64,000 nucleotides of DNA, taken from contig JAUISX010000001.1 of assembly GCA_030434245.1 (NCBI GenBank), forward strand, positions 186,001-250,000. The letters are read 5' to 3'. The translations under genes and the position numbers were made by a program. Each line of letters begins with the position of its first letter. Position 1 is the stretch's first letter. Shown here piece after piece: positions 19,085-28,696 of this stretch. The DNA comes from Porphyromonadaceae bacterium W3.11. Its GTDB lineage: Bacteria; Bacteroidota; Bacteroidia; Bacteroidales; Porphyromonadaceae. The notes under the pieces are model-generated. The model searched no databases. It saw only the letters and a list, made by a program, of their open reading frames with translations, and was not told where the DNA came from.

Positions 19085-20278
19085 CTATTTTTTCTTTACG
19101 GCTCCTGCCATTACACGGCCAAGCTCCCAAGCCTGACTCATAATATCTTCATCCATACTCATGAGCATCTTAATAGGTTCAGCGACCTTGCTCCACTTCA
19201 TTTTCTCGCAATACTCCTCAATAGGCTTAATCGTATTAGGATTCCATGACCCTGAAGAAATGACAGCATACATACGATTTGGGATATTACGAGCGGCCAC
19301 AGCATCTAGAGCCTCCTGAATATGAGGCCAAAGCCCATTATTATACGTAGGTGAAGCCCAGATAACCCCCTTGTATCTGAAGATGTCACTGATGACATAT
19401 GAAGAATTAGACTTACCCATGTGATGGAGCTTGACATTCTTAACTCCATGAGCTGCTATACTTCTACCAATGAGCTCAGCGAGATGCTCAGTATTTCCAT
19501 ACATCGAGCCAAACACAATGACCACTCCCTCCTCTGGTTCGTAGCTTGACAACTTATTATATAGTTCCATCACCTCGGGAATATGCTTACGCCATACAAC
19601 ACCGTGCACCGGACAGATAGTTTGAATATCCCACTTTGCGGCTTTCTCTAATGCCTTAGTAGTAAAACTTCCGTACTTACCAACTATATTGGTATAATAC
19701 CTCTGTACCTCTGGGAATAACCAATTGAGATCTTGTTGCTCATCAAAAAATCCTCCATCAATGGCACCAAAAGCACCAAAAGCATCAGCACTAAAGAGGG
19801 TCTTCTCCAAAGGATCGTAAGTGAACATCACTTCAGGCCAGTGGACCATGGGAGCGAACATAAACTTCAGACTTCGGCTACCAATATTTAATTCACTATC
19901 CTCGCCAACTTCAACCAATCCCTCAGTGATATGATGATATCCCTTAAGCATAGCCAAGGACTTCTTATTACCAACGATTTGGACATTAGGATACTTATTT
20001 CTCAGAAGGCGAATGGCTCCTGAATGGTCTGGCTCCATGTGCTGAACAATCAAATAGTCCAGATCCGATCCGTCCAAAGCACTCTCCAATTGACCAAAGA
20101 ATTGCTCACTAAAATTGACATCCACGGTATCAAGGAGTACATTTTTTTCATCCTTGATTAGATAGTTATTGTAGGCCATGCCCCTTGGAACAGGATAAAC
20201 ATGCTCAAACTTATCTATTATTCTATCATTCTGACCAAAGAAATATGTTGAGTCATTAACTTTCAAATTATACTTCAT
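19085..20278 (-). CDS. FprA-type flavo-diiron protein
   Basis: Cytoplasmic O2/NO reductase of anaerobes. The N-terminal metallo-beta-lactamase-fold diiron domain has HMEPDHSG (near 81) and a further ligand in CPVHGVVW. The C-terminal flavodoxin domain (about 250-397) has the FMN loop GSMYGNTE. There is no rubredoxin fusion. It fits with rubrerythrin as oxygen and peroxide defence. Confidence 0.92.
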   Translation of the reverse strand: MKYNLKVNDSTYFFGQNDRIIDKFEHVYPVPRGMAYNNYLIKDEKNVLLDTVDVNFSEQFFGQLESALDGSDLDYLIVQHMEPDHSGAIRLLRNKYPNVQIVGNKKSLAMLKGYHHITEGLVEVGEDSELNIGSRSLKFMFAPMVHWPEVMFTYDPLEKTLFSADAFGAFGAIDGGFFDEQQDLNWLFPEVQRYYTNIVGKYGSFTTKALEKAAKWDIQTICPVHGVVWRKHIPEVMELYNKLSSYEPEEGVVIVFGSMYGNTEHLAELIGRSIAAHGVKNVKLHHMGKSNSSYVISDIFRYKGVIWASPTYNNGLWPHIQEALDAVAARNIPNRMYAVISSGSWNPNTIKPIEEYCEKMKWSKVAEPIKMLMSMDEDIMSQAWELGRVMAGAVKKK

Positions 20279-20338
20279 AGATGTTTTAAATTGGAACTAA
20301 AAAAAATTAAATTATTGTATATACTAATAAAATACATA

Positions 20339-21199
20339 TTACTTCTTATTTACTTTTACTCTAGGCTTTGGATACACCTTCTCAGGCGTCTTAAGCGCAT
20401 GCACCATGGCCACAATACCCACAATGATGAATGGTATGCTCAACCACTGCCCCATATTGAGCGTCATACTGGCCTCAAAATCAACCTGGTCGTTCTTAAC
20501 GAACTCGATGAAAAAACGAGCGACAAAGATCATGACCATAGAAAAGCCGAAGATAAAGCCTTCTTTCTTCTGAGCATCCTTCTTCCAGTACAGCCACATA
20601 CATATGGCAAAGGTAAGGAGATACCAAAGTCCCTCATATATCTGAGTTGGATGAGATGGGGCTGAAAAAATAGGCTCTGCTCCTGCTCTCCAGGCACTGA
20701 TATTCTGAATAAAACGGAAGCCCCATGGCATATCTGTGGCATGGCCATATATCTCGTGATTCATAAGATTACCAAAGCGAATCATAGCCGCAACAATACC
20801 AGTAGGAACACAAAGGCGGTCAAAACTCCAAAGCATAGATCTCTTAGACACACGCTTAGAGTAAATATACATAGCAATCACTATCCCTAGAACTCCTCCA
20901 TGACTCGCTAGTCCCCCTTTCCATGTTTTTAAGATCTCTACGGGATGAGCAAGATAGTATTCGGGCTCATAAAAGAGGCAATGTCCTAACCGTGCACCTA
21001 CTATAACAGCAATTAGAACATAGAGAACCATGGAATTTAGCCAAGACTCTGGCAAATCCTCATGCTTCCACATTTTAGAAAGGATAGTAGCACCAAAGAC
21101 AAATAGTCCAACGGCAAAGAACACACCATACCATGCTATTCTCAATGGACCAAACTCTACCAAAATAGGATCTACGGTCCAAGTAATTACGTTTAACAT
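20339..21199 (-). CDS. lgt: prolipoprotein diacylglyceryl transferase
   Basis: Inner-membrane enzyme that attaches diacylglycerol to the lipobox cysteine. The Lgt signature region is RFGNLMNHEIYGHATD (near 141), with a conserved ASHGGVLG stretch (near 92). Seven hydrophobic segments, 286 residues. The preceding gene on the strand (a small barrel) ends 22 bases upstream. Confidence 0.95.
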   Translation of the reverse strand: MLNVITWTVDPILVEFGPLRIAWYGVFFAVGLFVFGATILSKMWKHEDLPESWLNSMVLYVLIAVIVGARLGHCLFYEPEYYLAHPVEILKTWKGGLASHGGVLGIVIAMYIYSKRVSKRSMLWSFDRLCVPTGIVAAMIRFGNLMNHEIYGHATDMPWGFRFIQNISAWRAGAEPIFSAPSHPTQIYEGLWYLLTFAICMWLYWKKDAQKKEGFIFGFSMVMIFVARFFIEFVKNDQVDFEASMTLNMGQWLSIPFIIVGIVAMVHALKTPEKVYPKPRVKVNKK

Positions 21200-21220
21200 A
21201 TCATTTTATAGTTTATTGTA

Positions 21221-21811
21221 TCAGAAACGCTTACCTATCGAAAGTCCTAGACCTAAATAGATTATCCTAGAGTCTGGACCTGAAAAATTACGTCCAGCCA
21301 TTAGGCTAGTCTCGACGACCCAATTTCGCCGTGAAATATACTTATATCCTACGCCTACACCCATGCCAAAGCCTGACTTATTTTTTCTAGTCACCTCATT
21401 GAGAGTGTAATTTGAGTCTACCGATGGCTCTAACTCATTTATCTTATACAGAGTGTATGCTGTGTTTACTTCAGCAAAAAAGCCACGAAGGGAATGCACA
21501 TTCTTATTACTCCCAGTATAAAAATGCCATCGAACATACGGCATCAATTGGAATGCTCCCAAATATTCAATTTCGTTATTGAAAGAGAAGCCTAGGCGTC
21601 CTCCTACTGAAAGGTCTTGATTAAACGAATACTCATACGCCACCTCAGGGTGTTGAAGAAGGATCGTGCTCAAAGCATTCACTTTAACCTCATGCTTCTT
21701 CATTTCTGGAGCATAAAATCCCTCACTCTGTTCTTGAGCCTCTAATGATGAGATATAGCCAAGTGTCAGCCCAAAAAGAAGGATTAACCTAAAAATATAA
21801 TTCTTTTCCAT
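21221..21811 (-). CDS. outer-membrane beta-barrel protein, unknown
   Basis: 196 residues from the ATG at 21811. A signal peptide (MEKNYIFRLILLFGLTLGYI, cut after about LEAQ) is followed by alternating amphipathic strands ending in aromatic F, as in small 8-stranded barrels (GLGLSIGKRF at the C-terminus). I prefer this start over one 13 codons upstream because it opens directly on the signal peptide. The function is unknown. Confidence 0.75.
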   Translation of the reverse strand: MEKNYIFRLILLFGLTLGYISSLEAQEQSEGFYAPEMKKHEVKVNALSTILLQHPEVAYEYSFNQDLSVGGRLGFSFNNEIEYLGAFQLMPYVRWHFYTGSNKNVHSLRGFFAEVNTAYTLYKINELEPSVDSNYTLNEVTRKNKSGFGMGVGVGYKYISRRNWVVETSLMAGRNFSGPDSRIIYLGLGLSIGKRF

Positions 21812-22115
21812 TCTGATAAAATAAATTATTTTGCCGTGACAAATATACACAAAACTCGCTGATCTCTAGGCTAAACGAAATCAACAAACCTTAATAGCCT
21901 CAGTTCGATATGATAAGACTGTTTGATTACCAATGTCTTGTAATTATTGTCGTTATAATTGGTTTTCTAATATCAAATAGAATCACTTTTAAAGCTTTCG
22001 TGCACCATCTATGGATTTTATAGAGCACAGAACATAAGACTAATCAGAAATAATAATTTGATATATCAATTGAGAGAGATGGTTTTCCTAGATCGAACTT
22101 ACATTGTTGATGCAC
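21812..22115. other. gap of about 300 bases
   Basis: AT-rich; no gene, terminator or repeat that I can support. It separates the lgt/barrel unit from the end of the peptide-export operon. Confidence 0.4.
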
Positions 22116-22589
22116 TTATTTTTTCTTTTTCGGCAGGAAGTGTGATAATAGATTATCTGAACTCTCTACTATGGTAAAGTCAAATGTGCTATTCTTAAGA
22201 TTAGCTATGTTTTGAATCCCCCTATTTACTTCAATGACTACAGGATAGCGATTAAGAGTATCTCGTTTGCTCTCTATGTCTCTCAATCTCACATCCAATT
22301 TCTTGGTGTCAAGATGGACTGTAAGAAGAATAGGCTCATCAATATTTGTCAGAGTTTTGTTATTAGCAAAAGAGATATAGGCAGTCGTTGTAGGCTCCGA
22401 AATATCGTAAAAGGTAATGGTGCCTGAATAGACTTGCTTATACGGCATAAAATAGGCAATGCCAAATAAGACCATTAAGACGGCAAATAGGATAATAGTC
22501 CCGTATCTAACAAGTGCTGGAGGTATCTGTCCTACAATGCTCCGCACCTTTTCGCTTCTTAGTTCGTAGGTTTTCTCTCTGTTTTCCAT
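22116..22589 (-). CDS. short HlyD-like membrane-fusion partner of the C39 exporter
   Basis: 157 residues: a cytoplasmic N-terminus, one membrane helix (about 28-48, GTIILFAVLMVLFGIAYFMPY region) and a small periplasmic domain. The N-terminal half looks like the start of HlyD-type adaptors. The long coiled coil and the paired lipoyl halves of full-length adaptors (about 400 residues) are absent. It starts 1 base after the transporter stop codon, so translation is coupled. It could be a reduced adaptor that bridges to an outer-membrane partner, or a truncated remnant; the frame itself is intact. Confidence 0.65.
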   Translation of the reverse strand: MENREKTYELRSEKVRSIVGQIPPALVRYGTIILFAVLMVLFGIAYFMPYKQVYSGTITFYDISEPTTTAYISFANNKTLTNIDEPILLTVHLDTKKLDVRLRDIESKRDTLNRYPVVIEVNRGIQNIANLKNSTFDFTIVESSDNLLSHFLPKKKK

Positions 22590-22590
22590 A

Positions 22591-24798
22591 TCAATTACCT
22601 AACTCTAATTGATTTTTTACGAGTTCATAGTACTTACCACGTCTAGCAGTCAAGCTATCGTGGTCGCCAACTTCTACGATCTTTCCCTCATCTAATACTA
22701 CAATTTGGTCGGCATTGCATACGGTAGATAGACGATGAGCAACGACCACTACCGTTTTACCCTTGTAGAAATTCTCAAGCTTTTCCGTGATAGCTCGCTC
22801 ATTATTAGCATCAAGTGCATTCGTTGCTTCGTCAAGGAATACAAATGTAGGGTCTTTATAGACCATTCGAGCAATCAGTATTCGCTGTCTCTGTCCTTGA
22901 CTAATCCCTTGACCATCTTGACCGATCATTGTGTTGTAAGCCAGTGGAAGGCTCTCTATATGGTCAGCTATGTTAGCAATACAGGCAGCAGCTCTTATTC
23001 GCTCTATATCTGGGGTGTCATCGCTTATGGCGATATTCCGAGCTATTGTATCACTAAATAGATACCCCTCCTGCATCACTGCTCCACAGTGACTTCTCCA
23101 CCAGCTTAGATTGTACTCCTCAAGGTCGGTCCCTGAGACCTTTATCTCACCCTCTAGTGGTGAATAATAACCAAGTAGTAGCTTAATCAAAGTGGTCTTT
23201 CCGCTTCCACTAGCCCCCACTATGGCTGTTACTTTTCCATTGGGAATGGTGAGATTAAGATTGTCTAGGATAGGAGTTGGACTATAGATATCATACTTAA
23301 AGGAAAGATTCTCCACCTTGATATCTAAGTTGTTCTGTGCAAAACTAGTAACATGTCGGTTACTATTCTCTTCGTTCTCTTCTGTATGGATTTCATTCAT
23401 ACGGTCTAGGCTGATGCTGACATCCTGCCAAGAGTAAATGAATTGGATCAATTGCTCTACGGGGCTATTGAGCTGACCGATAATATACTGCACAGCTAGC
23501 ATCATACCAAGCGTCATATTACCCTGTATTACAGCTGTCGCAGCAAATACGGTAATGAGAATATTTTTCACCTCATTAATCGTGATACTTCCAGCCTGTT
23601 GTACTTGTTGGAGATTGAGACTCTGAAGATTGACCTTGAATAGATCAGCCTGCACATCTTCCCACTCCCATCGCTTTCTCTGCTCACACCCTTGTAGCTT
23701 AATCTCCTGCATACCATTGATGAGCTGATAGGTGACATTGCGGTTTCTGCCAGCTTGTTCAAAGAACTTGTAGTCAAGTGTTCTTCGCTTTTTGAGAAAT
23801 AAAGTAATCCAACCAGCATAGAGGAGCGTACCGATGATAAACACTCCAAATATCAGGAGGTTATAGTAAGCTAGAACGATACTAAAGATGATGAAAGTAA
23901 AGAAAGAGAATAGCAGATTTAAGCTATTGGAGGTCAAGAATTGCTCCACCCTCCTATGATCCTCTATCCTTTCCAATAAGTCACCTAAGAGCTTGGTATC
24001 AAAGAACTTCATCGGTAGCTTCATCAACTTGATAAAGAAGTCGCTAATCAGCGATATATTGATTCTCGTGGAGATATGAAGAAGTAGCTTGGAGCGGATG
24101 AAGCTGATGGCAGTACGGCTAAAGAGTAGCATTAGCTGAGCCAGTAATACTAGCCAAATAAAACCGATGTCTCGCCCTCCAATACCGGTATCAACTATTG
24201 CTTGGGTGAGGAATGGGAAAACGAGCTGAATCAGCGAACCAAGCAAAAGTCCCAGTATAATCTGTCCTAAGTATCTGCGGTACTTCTTGACATAACTCCA
24301 TAGGAAAGTCAGACGATTACCTTTCTCTAGCTTTCCACTATCAGCTAGTTCTTGGTTATAAAACTCGTCTGTCGGCTCTAAGAGTAGGACAATACCTTTC
24401 TCTTCCCCATTAGTCTTGGTACTCACCCAATGTTCGCAAAACTCCTCTTTGGAGTATGTGAGCAACCCTTTTCCAGGGTCTGCGATATAGACCCTATAAT
24501 TGCCCTTACGAAGTTTCTTGACCTTATAAACGACTACAAAATGATTCTGATTCCAATGAGCGATACAGGGGAGCGGAGCTTCATTCTCTAGTGTCTCAAA
24601 AGTAATACGACCACCCAGTGAGTGCAACCCCCTCTTTTCTGCAGCCTTACTTACGCCCAGCAAAGAGACCCCCTCTTTACCTAAAGCACAATCCTCACAG
24701 ATTTGCTCCAAGTCTAGATGACGACCATAGTGATTGACCACCATAGCCAAGCAAGCAGGCCCACAATCCATTGCGTCTTTCTGTTTAATAAAGTGCAT
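22591..24798 (-). CDS. peptidase-containing ABC transporter (C39, peptide export)
   Basis: 735 residues. The N-terminal C39 peptidase (1-130) has catalytic C12 in DAMDCGPACLAM, H86 in NQNHFVVVY and D107 in IADPGKG. A six-helix ABC membrane domain covers about 165-450. The ATPase domain has Walker A GASGSGKTT, the signature ISQGQRQR and Walker B FVFLDEATNALD. Such proteins cut leader peptides after double glycine and export the rest. The 54-residue GG peptide at 28697-28861 is the obvious substrate in the same gene run. The transporter follows the decayed VKOR gene. Confidence 0.92.
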   Translation of the reverse strand: MHFIKQKDAMDCGPACLAMVVNHYGRHLDLEQICEDCALGKEGVSLLGVSKAAEKRGLHSLGGRITFETLENEAPLPCIAHWNQNHFVVVYKVKKLRKGNYRVYIADPGKGLLTYSKEEFCEHWVSTKTNGEEKGIVLLLEPTDEFYNQELADSGKLEKGNRLTFLWSYVKKYRRYLGQIILGLLLGSLIQLVFPFLTQAIVDTGIGGRDIGFIWLVLLAQLMLLFSRTAISFIRSKLLLHISTRINISLISDFFIKLMKLPMKFFDTKLLGDLLERIEDHRRVEQFLTSNSLNLLFSFFTFIIFSIVLAYYNLLIFGVFIIGTLLYAGWITLFLKKRRTLDYKFFEQAGRNRNVTYQLINGMQEIKLQGCEQRKRWEWEDVQADLFKVNLQSLNLQQVQQAGSITINEVKNILITVFAATAVIQGNMTLGMMLAVQYIIGQLNSPVEQLIQFIYSWQDVSISLDRMNEIHTEENEENSNRHVTSFAQNNLDIKVENLSFKYDIYSPTPILDNLNLTIPNGKVTAIVGASGSGKTTLIKLLLGYYSPLEGEIKVSGTDLEEYNLSWWRSHCGAVMQEGYLFSDTIARNIAISDDTPDIERIRAAACIANIADHIESLPLAYNTMIGQDGQGISQGQRQRILIARMVYKDPTFVFLDEATNALDANNERAITEKLENFYKGKTVVVVAHRLSTVCNADQIVVLDEGKIVEVGDHDSLTARRGKYYELVKNQLELGN

Positions 24799-24876
24799 AA
24801 ATTAGTATACTGATAAGTGAATTAGATGCATAAAACTAAATGTCAAATCAAAAAAGAGTCTACTTAGTTTGTTATC

Positions 24877-25683
24877 TCATAAAGTGAGATTCAAAATATC
24901 TGAAACCCCGATGTCGTAAGGCAATTTTTCTCCATTTAATATAACGGCAGGAACTTCGTAAATTCAATTTGAAATACACCAATTATTATTTGCTTGTATC
25001 TCAGTTAAAGAGTTTTCCGAAAGAGTTTTTTATTGTATTGGTTAATAAACTTTTGATGTCAGTTTTGCTTCGTATCGAATACCACTTAAGAAGAATAGTT
25101 CTAAAATCTTGTCCATTCTCAATTGCAGAATAAATACTCTTAACAGATTCAAATTGCAACTGATTACCATATAAAAAAATATATTTAATGTTGCATGTTG
25201 ATGAAGTGTTTTGGATAAAAAAAGAGGATTGATAATGCTCTCCACATTGCACACAAAACGGATTAATGACAACAATGATTCATGGGAAGCTCCTGTAGTG
25301 GAAATAGGCAAACTAGATTGATGTAAGTTCTTATTATGAGATATTCCATTTTTATCCTTCTCGAGATAATTTTTGACTAATCTTGCTTTTAATTTGTTGA
25401 GAAGGTATTTAGCGGAGATTAAATCGCTCTGATTTACAAAATGAGGTTTAACAAAAGAACTTAACACTAATGTTATAAGTAAAAAGACAAACGATAACGA
25501 AACTATTTCACTAACTTTATATTGATCAACTACTAATAAATTTTGGTGCATTATTTGTTTAATAAAGAAAGCTAATGTAAGCAATTGAACAAAGAGACAA
25601 AGAGGACAGAATTTTCTTTTTATGAAAATTTGATAAGAAAACGCCCATACTATAACCATAAAAGAAATTAAAGAAAAGAATAT
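24877..25683 (-). pseudogene. decayed VKOR/thioredoxin fusion gene
   Basis: Fragments of one protein lie in different frames. 25659 to about 25270 encodes the end of a VKOR-like membrane domain (FCPLCLFVQ) and a linker reaching SSLPISTTGASHES. A frameshift near 25265 is needed to enter the thioredoxin-like part with INPFCVQCGEHYQSS (CxxC). A second shift near 25030 and an in-frame stop follow. The C-terminal end with the cis-Pro-type EVPAVILNGEKLPYDIGV finishes at 24877. The N-terminal part of the VKOR domain is missing. Such fusions occur in Bacteroidota peptide-export loci, where they are thought to handle disulfides. The visible precursor has no cysteine. Confidence 0.75.
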
Positions 25684-25749
25684 AATACCCGCTTACCCCG
25701 CAGTGGACTTACACCACCTAGATTATACACATGCACGGCACTCCAAAGA

Positions 25750-25778
25750 GGGGGGCTTTTCAATTCGAAAAGGCCCCC
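25750..25778 (-). terminator. hairpin between the outer-membrane gene and the VKOR pseudogene
   Basis: GGGGGGCTTTTC pairs with GAAAAGGCCCCC (one mismatch) around a 5-base loop. No strong T run follows. It may end or attenuate the upstream transcript, or belong to an inserted fragment, because 25690-25748 is also unusually GC-rich for this island. Confidence 0.4.
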
Positions 25779-25862
25779 AGATATTACAGTACCCTATAAC
25801 TATTACAAAGCTATTTCTAGCTTTTACTAGACAACAATAATTACAAATACATTATTGTGAAC

Positions 25863-28154
25863 TCACATCCCAAAACGCTCTGTATTCAGCTGTGTAGGTT
25901 TCTTGATAGTCTTAAATCCTCCAAATGTATAGCGTATATCTAATGAAATAGAGCGATTGAAATTCATTGGTTCAAAATTGAACTTATGAATGCCATAATC
26001 CGCCTTTACCTTTGGGATAGCACTATTCAGCAGGTCATTGGCTTGCAGAGTGACGCTCCACTTCTGGTTTTGACTGGTCCACTTGGCACTAGCTGAGAGG
26101 TTAAACATATCAGCAAAGTCATAATAACCTTGCATACCACCTTTTATATATGTACCATTGAGCCCCAGAGAGATATTGTGCTTTTGACTGAGTCTAAAGT
26201 CATTGGTCATTGACGCAAAGAGCATTATTTTATTCCTCCTCAGCTTCTCAGCAAATGGCACATCCATCTGAAGCGAATTGAGCTGACCATTGATAGTTAG
26301 TTTGCCCTCCCACCACCTCATCTGAGGCAGAGGTAGCACAGCTACAGCTGATAGAGTGTTGTAGTAGTCCCAGTTCCAAGTCCTATAGACAATCTGATTA
26401 CGTTCTGGGTCTAGGTACATCTGCTGTACAAAGTAATCAGGATTATAGGTATCCTCCAGTATGAATATATATTTTTGCTTATGGATATAGAGCAGCTTCG
26501 CATCATAGCTCACAAAAGGTCTCAGCTCAGGATTCCCCTTCCACATCTGATACTCGCTATGAATCATCTCAAATGGCTCCCGCTCATAGTAGGCGGGGTA
26601 GCTCTTTTGAGACTGGAGGTTAAATTGCACGATATTGGCGGGATTGATCACATAAGTAAGATTAGCTTGAGGAATCAGTTGGAAATTATCTTCGTGATCA
26701 AAGTATTTAGCATAGTCGCCTATCAGCGTAATACCAGCATTAAGTCTAGGCGAAAACTGCTTCTTGACACCTAGATAGAGGTCTGCCAGTAGCTCGCGAC
26801 TAATCCTCTCGTTCTCAGATTTTATAGGTACAAAGTTGTCTTGCCTATTGACGGTATGAGAGTAGGATAGTTTACTTCCATACTCTAGTCCCCAGCCACT
26901 TTGCCAGCGATGACGATTGTCTATATGCGCACCCCACACTTCAGAAGATTGACTCTGAATATAGTGATGAGCTCTAGCCTCTAGGGGTGTTTTATCCATA
27001 CCGTACTGCAGCTCCCTATCAGTGTTATAACGAGTATAAAAACCACCCACCATCAGACTATTATTATAGACATACTCCAGTGCGGCGTGATGAGTCTGCG
27101 TCTTACTCTCTTGATTGCGCTCTAGTGGACTTATATTTTTGATATCGCTCTCGATGTATCGATTGCGAGGATTGATATCGCCGTAATAATTGAGAGAGAC
27201 TGAGTGCTTATCACAGCTATACGACAGGTCACTAAATAGCGTATGAGCTAAAAACTTTGACACGCCCACATTATTGACAGCAATTCCGCTATTGCCCCCA
27301 AATGGCTCTGTCTCAAAGCTCATATCTGTATATGATTTACCACCGCTGCCTTTGTAACCGCCATTAAAAGCCCAGCCACTCTCACCAGCATAGCTAATAT
27401 TGCCACCGCCAGAATATGTATCGTAGAAGGTATTGTAATACCCAGCAAATAACTGCCCCGAAAGACCGCTCAGCTGCTTATCCTTGGATTGAGTCTTGAG
27501 GATCACATTGATAGAAGCCCCCTTTGCTCTGTATCGAGCGATTGGAGCATACGAAATCTCCACATTGGCGACCATCTGCACCGGGATTGTTTTCAGCATC
27601 TCCAGCAGCTGTCCCTGAGGGATATCGGACGGTTTGCTATTGAGCACCAGCGTATAACCAGTAGTGCCCATCAGCGTTGGCACACCACCCTCCATCGCCA
27701 TTCCTGGCAATCTCCCCAGCATCTCGTAGGCTGTAGTGATCGGACTATTCTCAAAGAGCACATCAATGTCATAGTTCGGAATACTACCATCTACCAGTTT
27801 CATCAGCGGACGATCTGCTTTCACGACCAGTTCGTCCAGTGATAGGTCACTCTCCTCTAGATAGATCACTTCAGGCAAAGGCTCAGAAAGACTTAGCAAA
27901 GCATCCTTATAGGCGAGGTGTGAAATCCTTAAATACTTTGCTCCCTCACCTGTAAGTGAAAAAGTCCCCTCAGAATCGGAAGCCCCTACAGTCAGCACCA
28001 ACGAATCACCATCCAGCAATACCACGGTAGCAAATTCCACCACCTGCTCTTTCCTATCCTTAATCACCGACTTATAAGTCACCTCCTGCGCCATTACTCC
28101 GATGGCACAAAACAAACTTACTACCACTAATTCTATTACTCTCTTTTTCTTCAT
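25863..28154 (-). CDS. outer-membrane beta-barrel / TonB-receptor-like protein of the peptide locus
   Basis: 763 residues. Signal peptide MKKKRVIELVVVSLFCAIGVMAQ; a CarboxypepD_reg-like domain (about 25-105); a plug-like domain (about 110-220, with LEMLKTIPVQMVANVEISY); then a 20-plus strand barrel ending DIRYTFGGF. This is the OMP_b-brl_3 type of TonB-dependent-like receptor. It stands between the precursor and the exporter. A similar protein (35013-37133) sits directly before a C39 transporter remnant, so the pairing of this barrel type with C39 exporters recurs. Peptide release or uptake at the outer membrane is inferred. Confidence 0.85.
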   Translation of the reverse strand: MKKKRVIELVVVSLFCAIGVMAQEVTYKSVIKDRKEQVVEFATVVLLDGDSLVLTVGASDSEGTFSLTGEGAKYLRISHLAYKDALLSLSEPLPEVIYLEESDLSLDELVVKADRPLMKLVDGSIPNYDIDVLFENSPITTAYEMLGRLPGMAMEGGVPTLMGTTGYTLVLNSKPSDIPQGQLLEMLKTIPVQMVANVEISYAPIARYRAKGASINVILKTQSKDKQLSGLSGQLFAGYYNTFYDTYSGGGNISYAGESGWAFNGGYKGSGGKSYTDMSFETEPFGGNSGIAVNNVGVSKFLAHTLFSDLSYSCDKHSVSLNYYGDINPRNRYIESDIKNISPLERNQESKTQTHHAALEYVYNNSLMVGGFYTRYNTDRELQYGMDKTPLEARAHHYIQSQSSEVWGAHIDNRHRWQSGWGLEYGSKLSYSHTVNRQDNFVPIKSENERISRELLADLYLGVKKQFSPRLNAGITLIGDYAKYFDHEDNFQLIPQANLTYVINPANIVQFNLQSQKSYPAYYEREPFEMIHSEYQMWKGNPELRPFVSYDAKLLYIHKQKYIFILEDTYNPDYFVQQMYLDPERNQIVYRTWNWDYYNTLSAVAVLPLPQMRWWEGKLTINGQLNSLQMDVPFAEKLRRNKIMLFASMTNDFRLSQKHNISLGLNGTYIKGGMQGYYDFADMFNLSASAKWTSQNQKWSVTLQANDLLNSAIPKVKADYGIHKFNFEPMNFNRSISLDIRYTFGGFKTIKKPTQLNTERFGM

Positions 28155-28696
28155 AAGAATTCTTTTTTTTTAGTTGAAATCTACTTATACTCACTCCAAA
28201 AGTCTATTAACAAATTTTACTAGCTTTTTAATTCCAAGATTTATTGCCATCGTAAGATCAATGTAAACTTAAGGATAACGAAGAGAACTCCATATTTCAA
28301 TCTACCTCATTTCAACTCTGTATTTTTCTATGTTTTGATCTGTAAGCTATAGAAATGTCGGCACAATGCAGGAAATTTTACCCTTGAAGTATCTGATTTT
28401 TGAATATAGTGGATTATTTATATTTAAAGAGGTCGCAGGCAAATTTAAGTAGTTATTGATGTAATAGAATCTGAAGTGAGTTTTCATCTATCTTACTAGT
28501 CCATCTCCAACAACTCTACTCCTTTAAAGCACCATTGTGGTAGATACTTTCAATTTACAAGTTTATTGATATCTTACCTTTATTTAGTTTGGCAAAATAA
28601 GGGTCAAATTCTCCAATGGATTACGAGCGGTCTATAGCAGAATTGAGGAGTTGTGACAGAAGGATGATGTCCTATAGCCACAACTCCAAATTCATT
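28155..28696. other. gap of about 540 bases between barrel gene and precursor
   Basis: Contains a stem-loop just after the precursor stop (28647-28687). I looked for further small double-glycine peptides on the - strand and found none. Confidence 0.5.
28647..28687 (-). terminator. stem-loop just downstream of the precursor gene
   Basis: GGAGTTGTG pairs with CACAACTCC, with an inner AGGA/TCCT pair, starting 10 bases after the precursor stop. There is no T run, so it may stabilise the precursor mRNA or attenuate transcription into the barrel gene rather than fully stop it. Confidence 0.5.
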
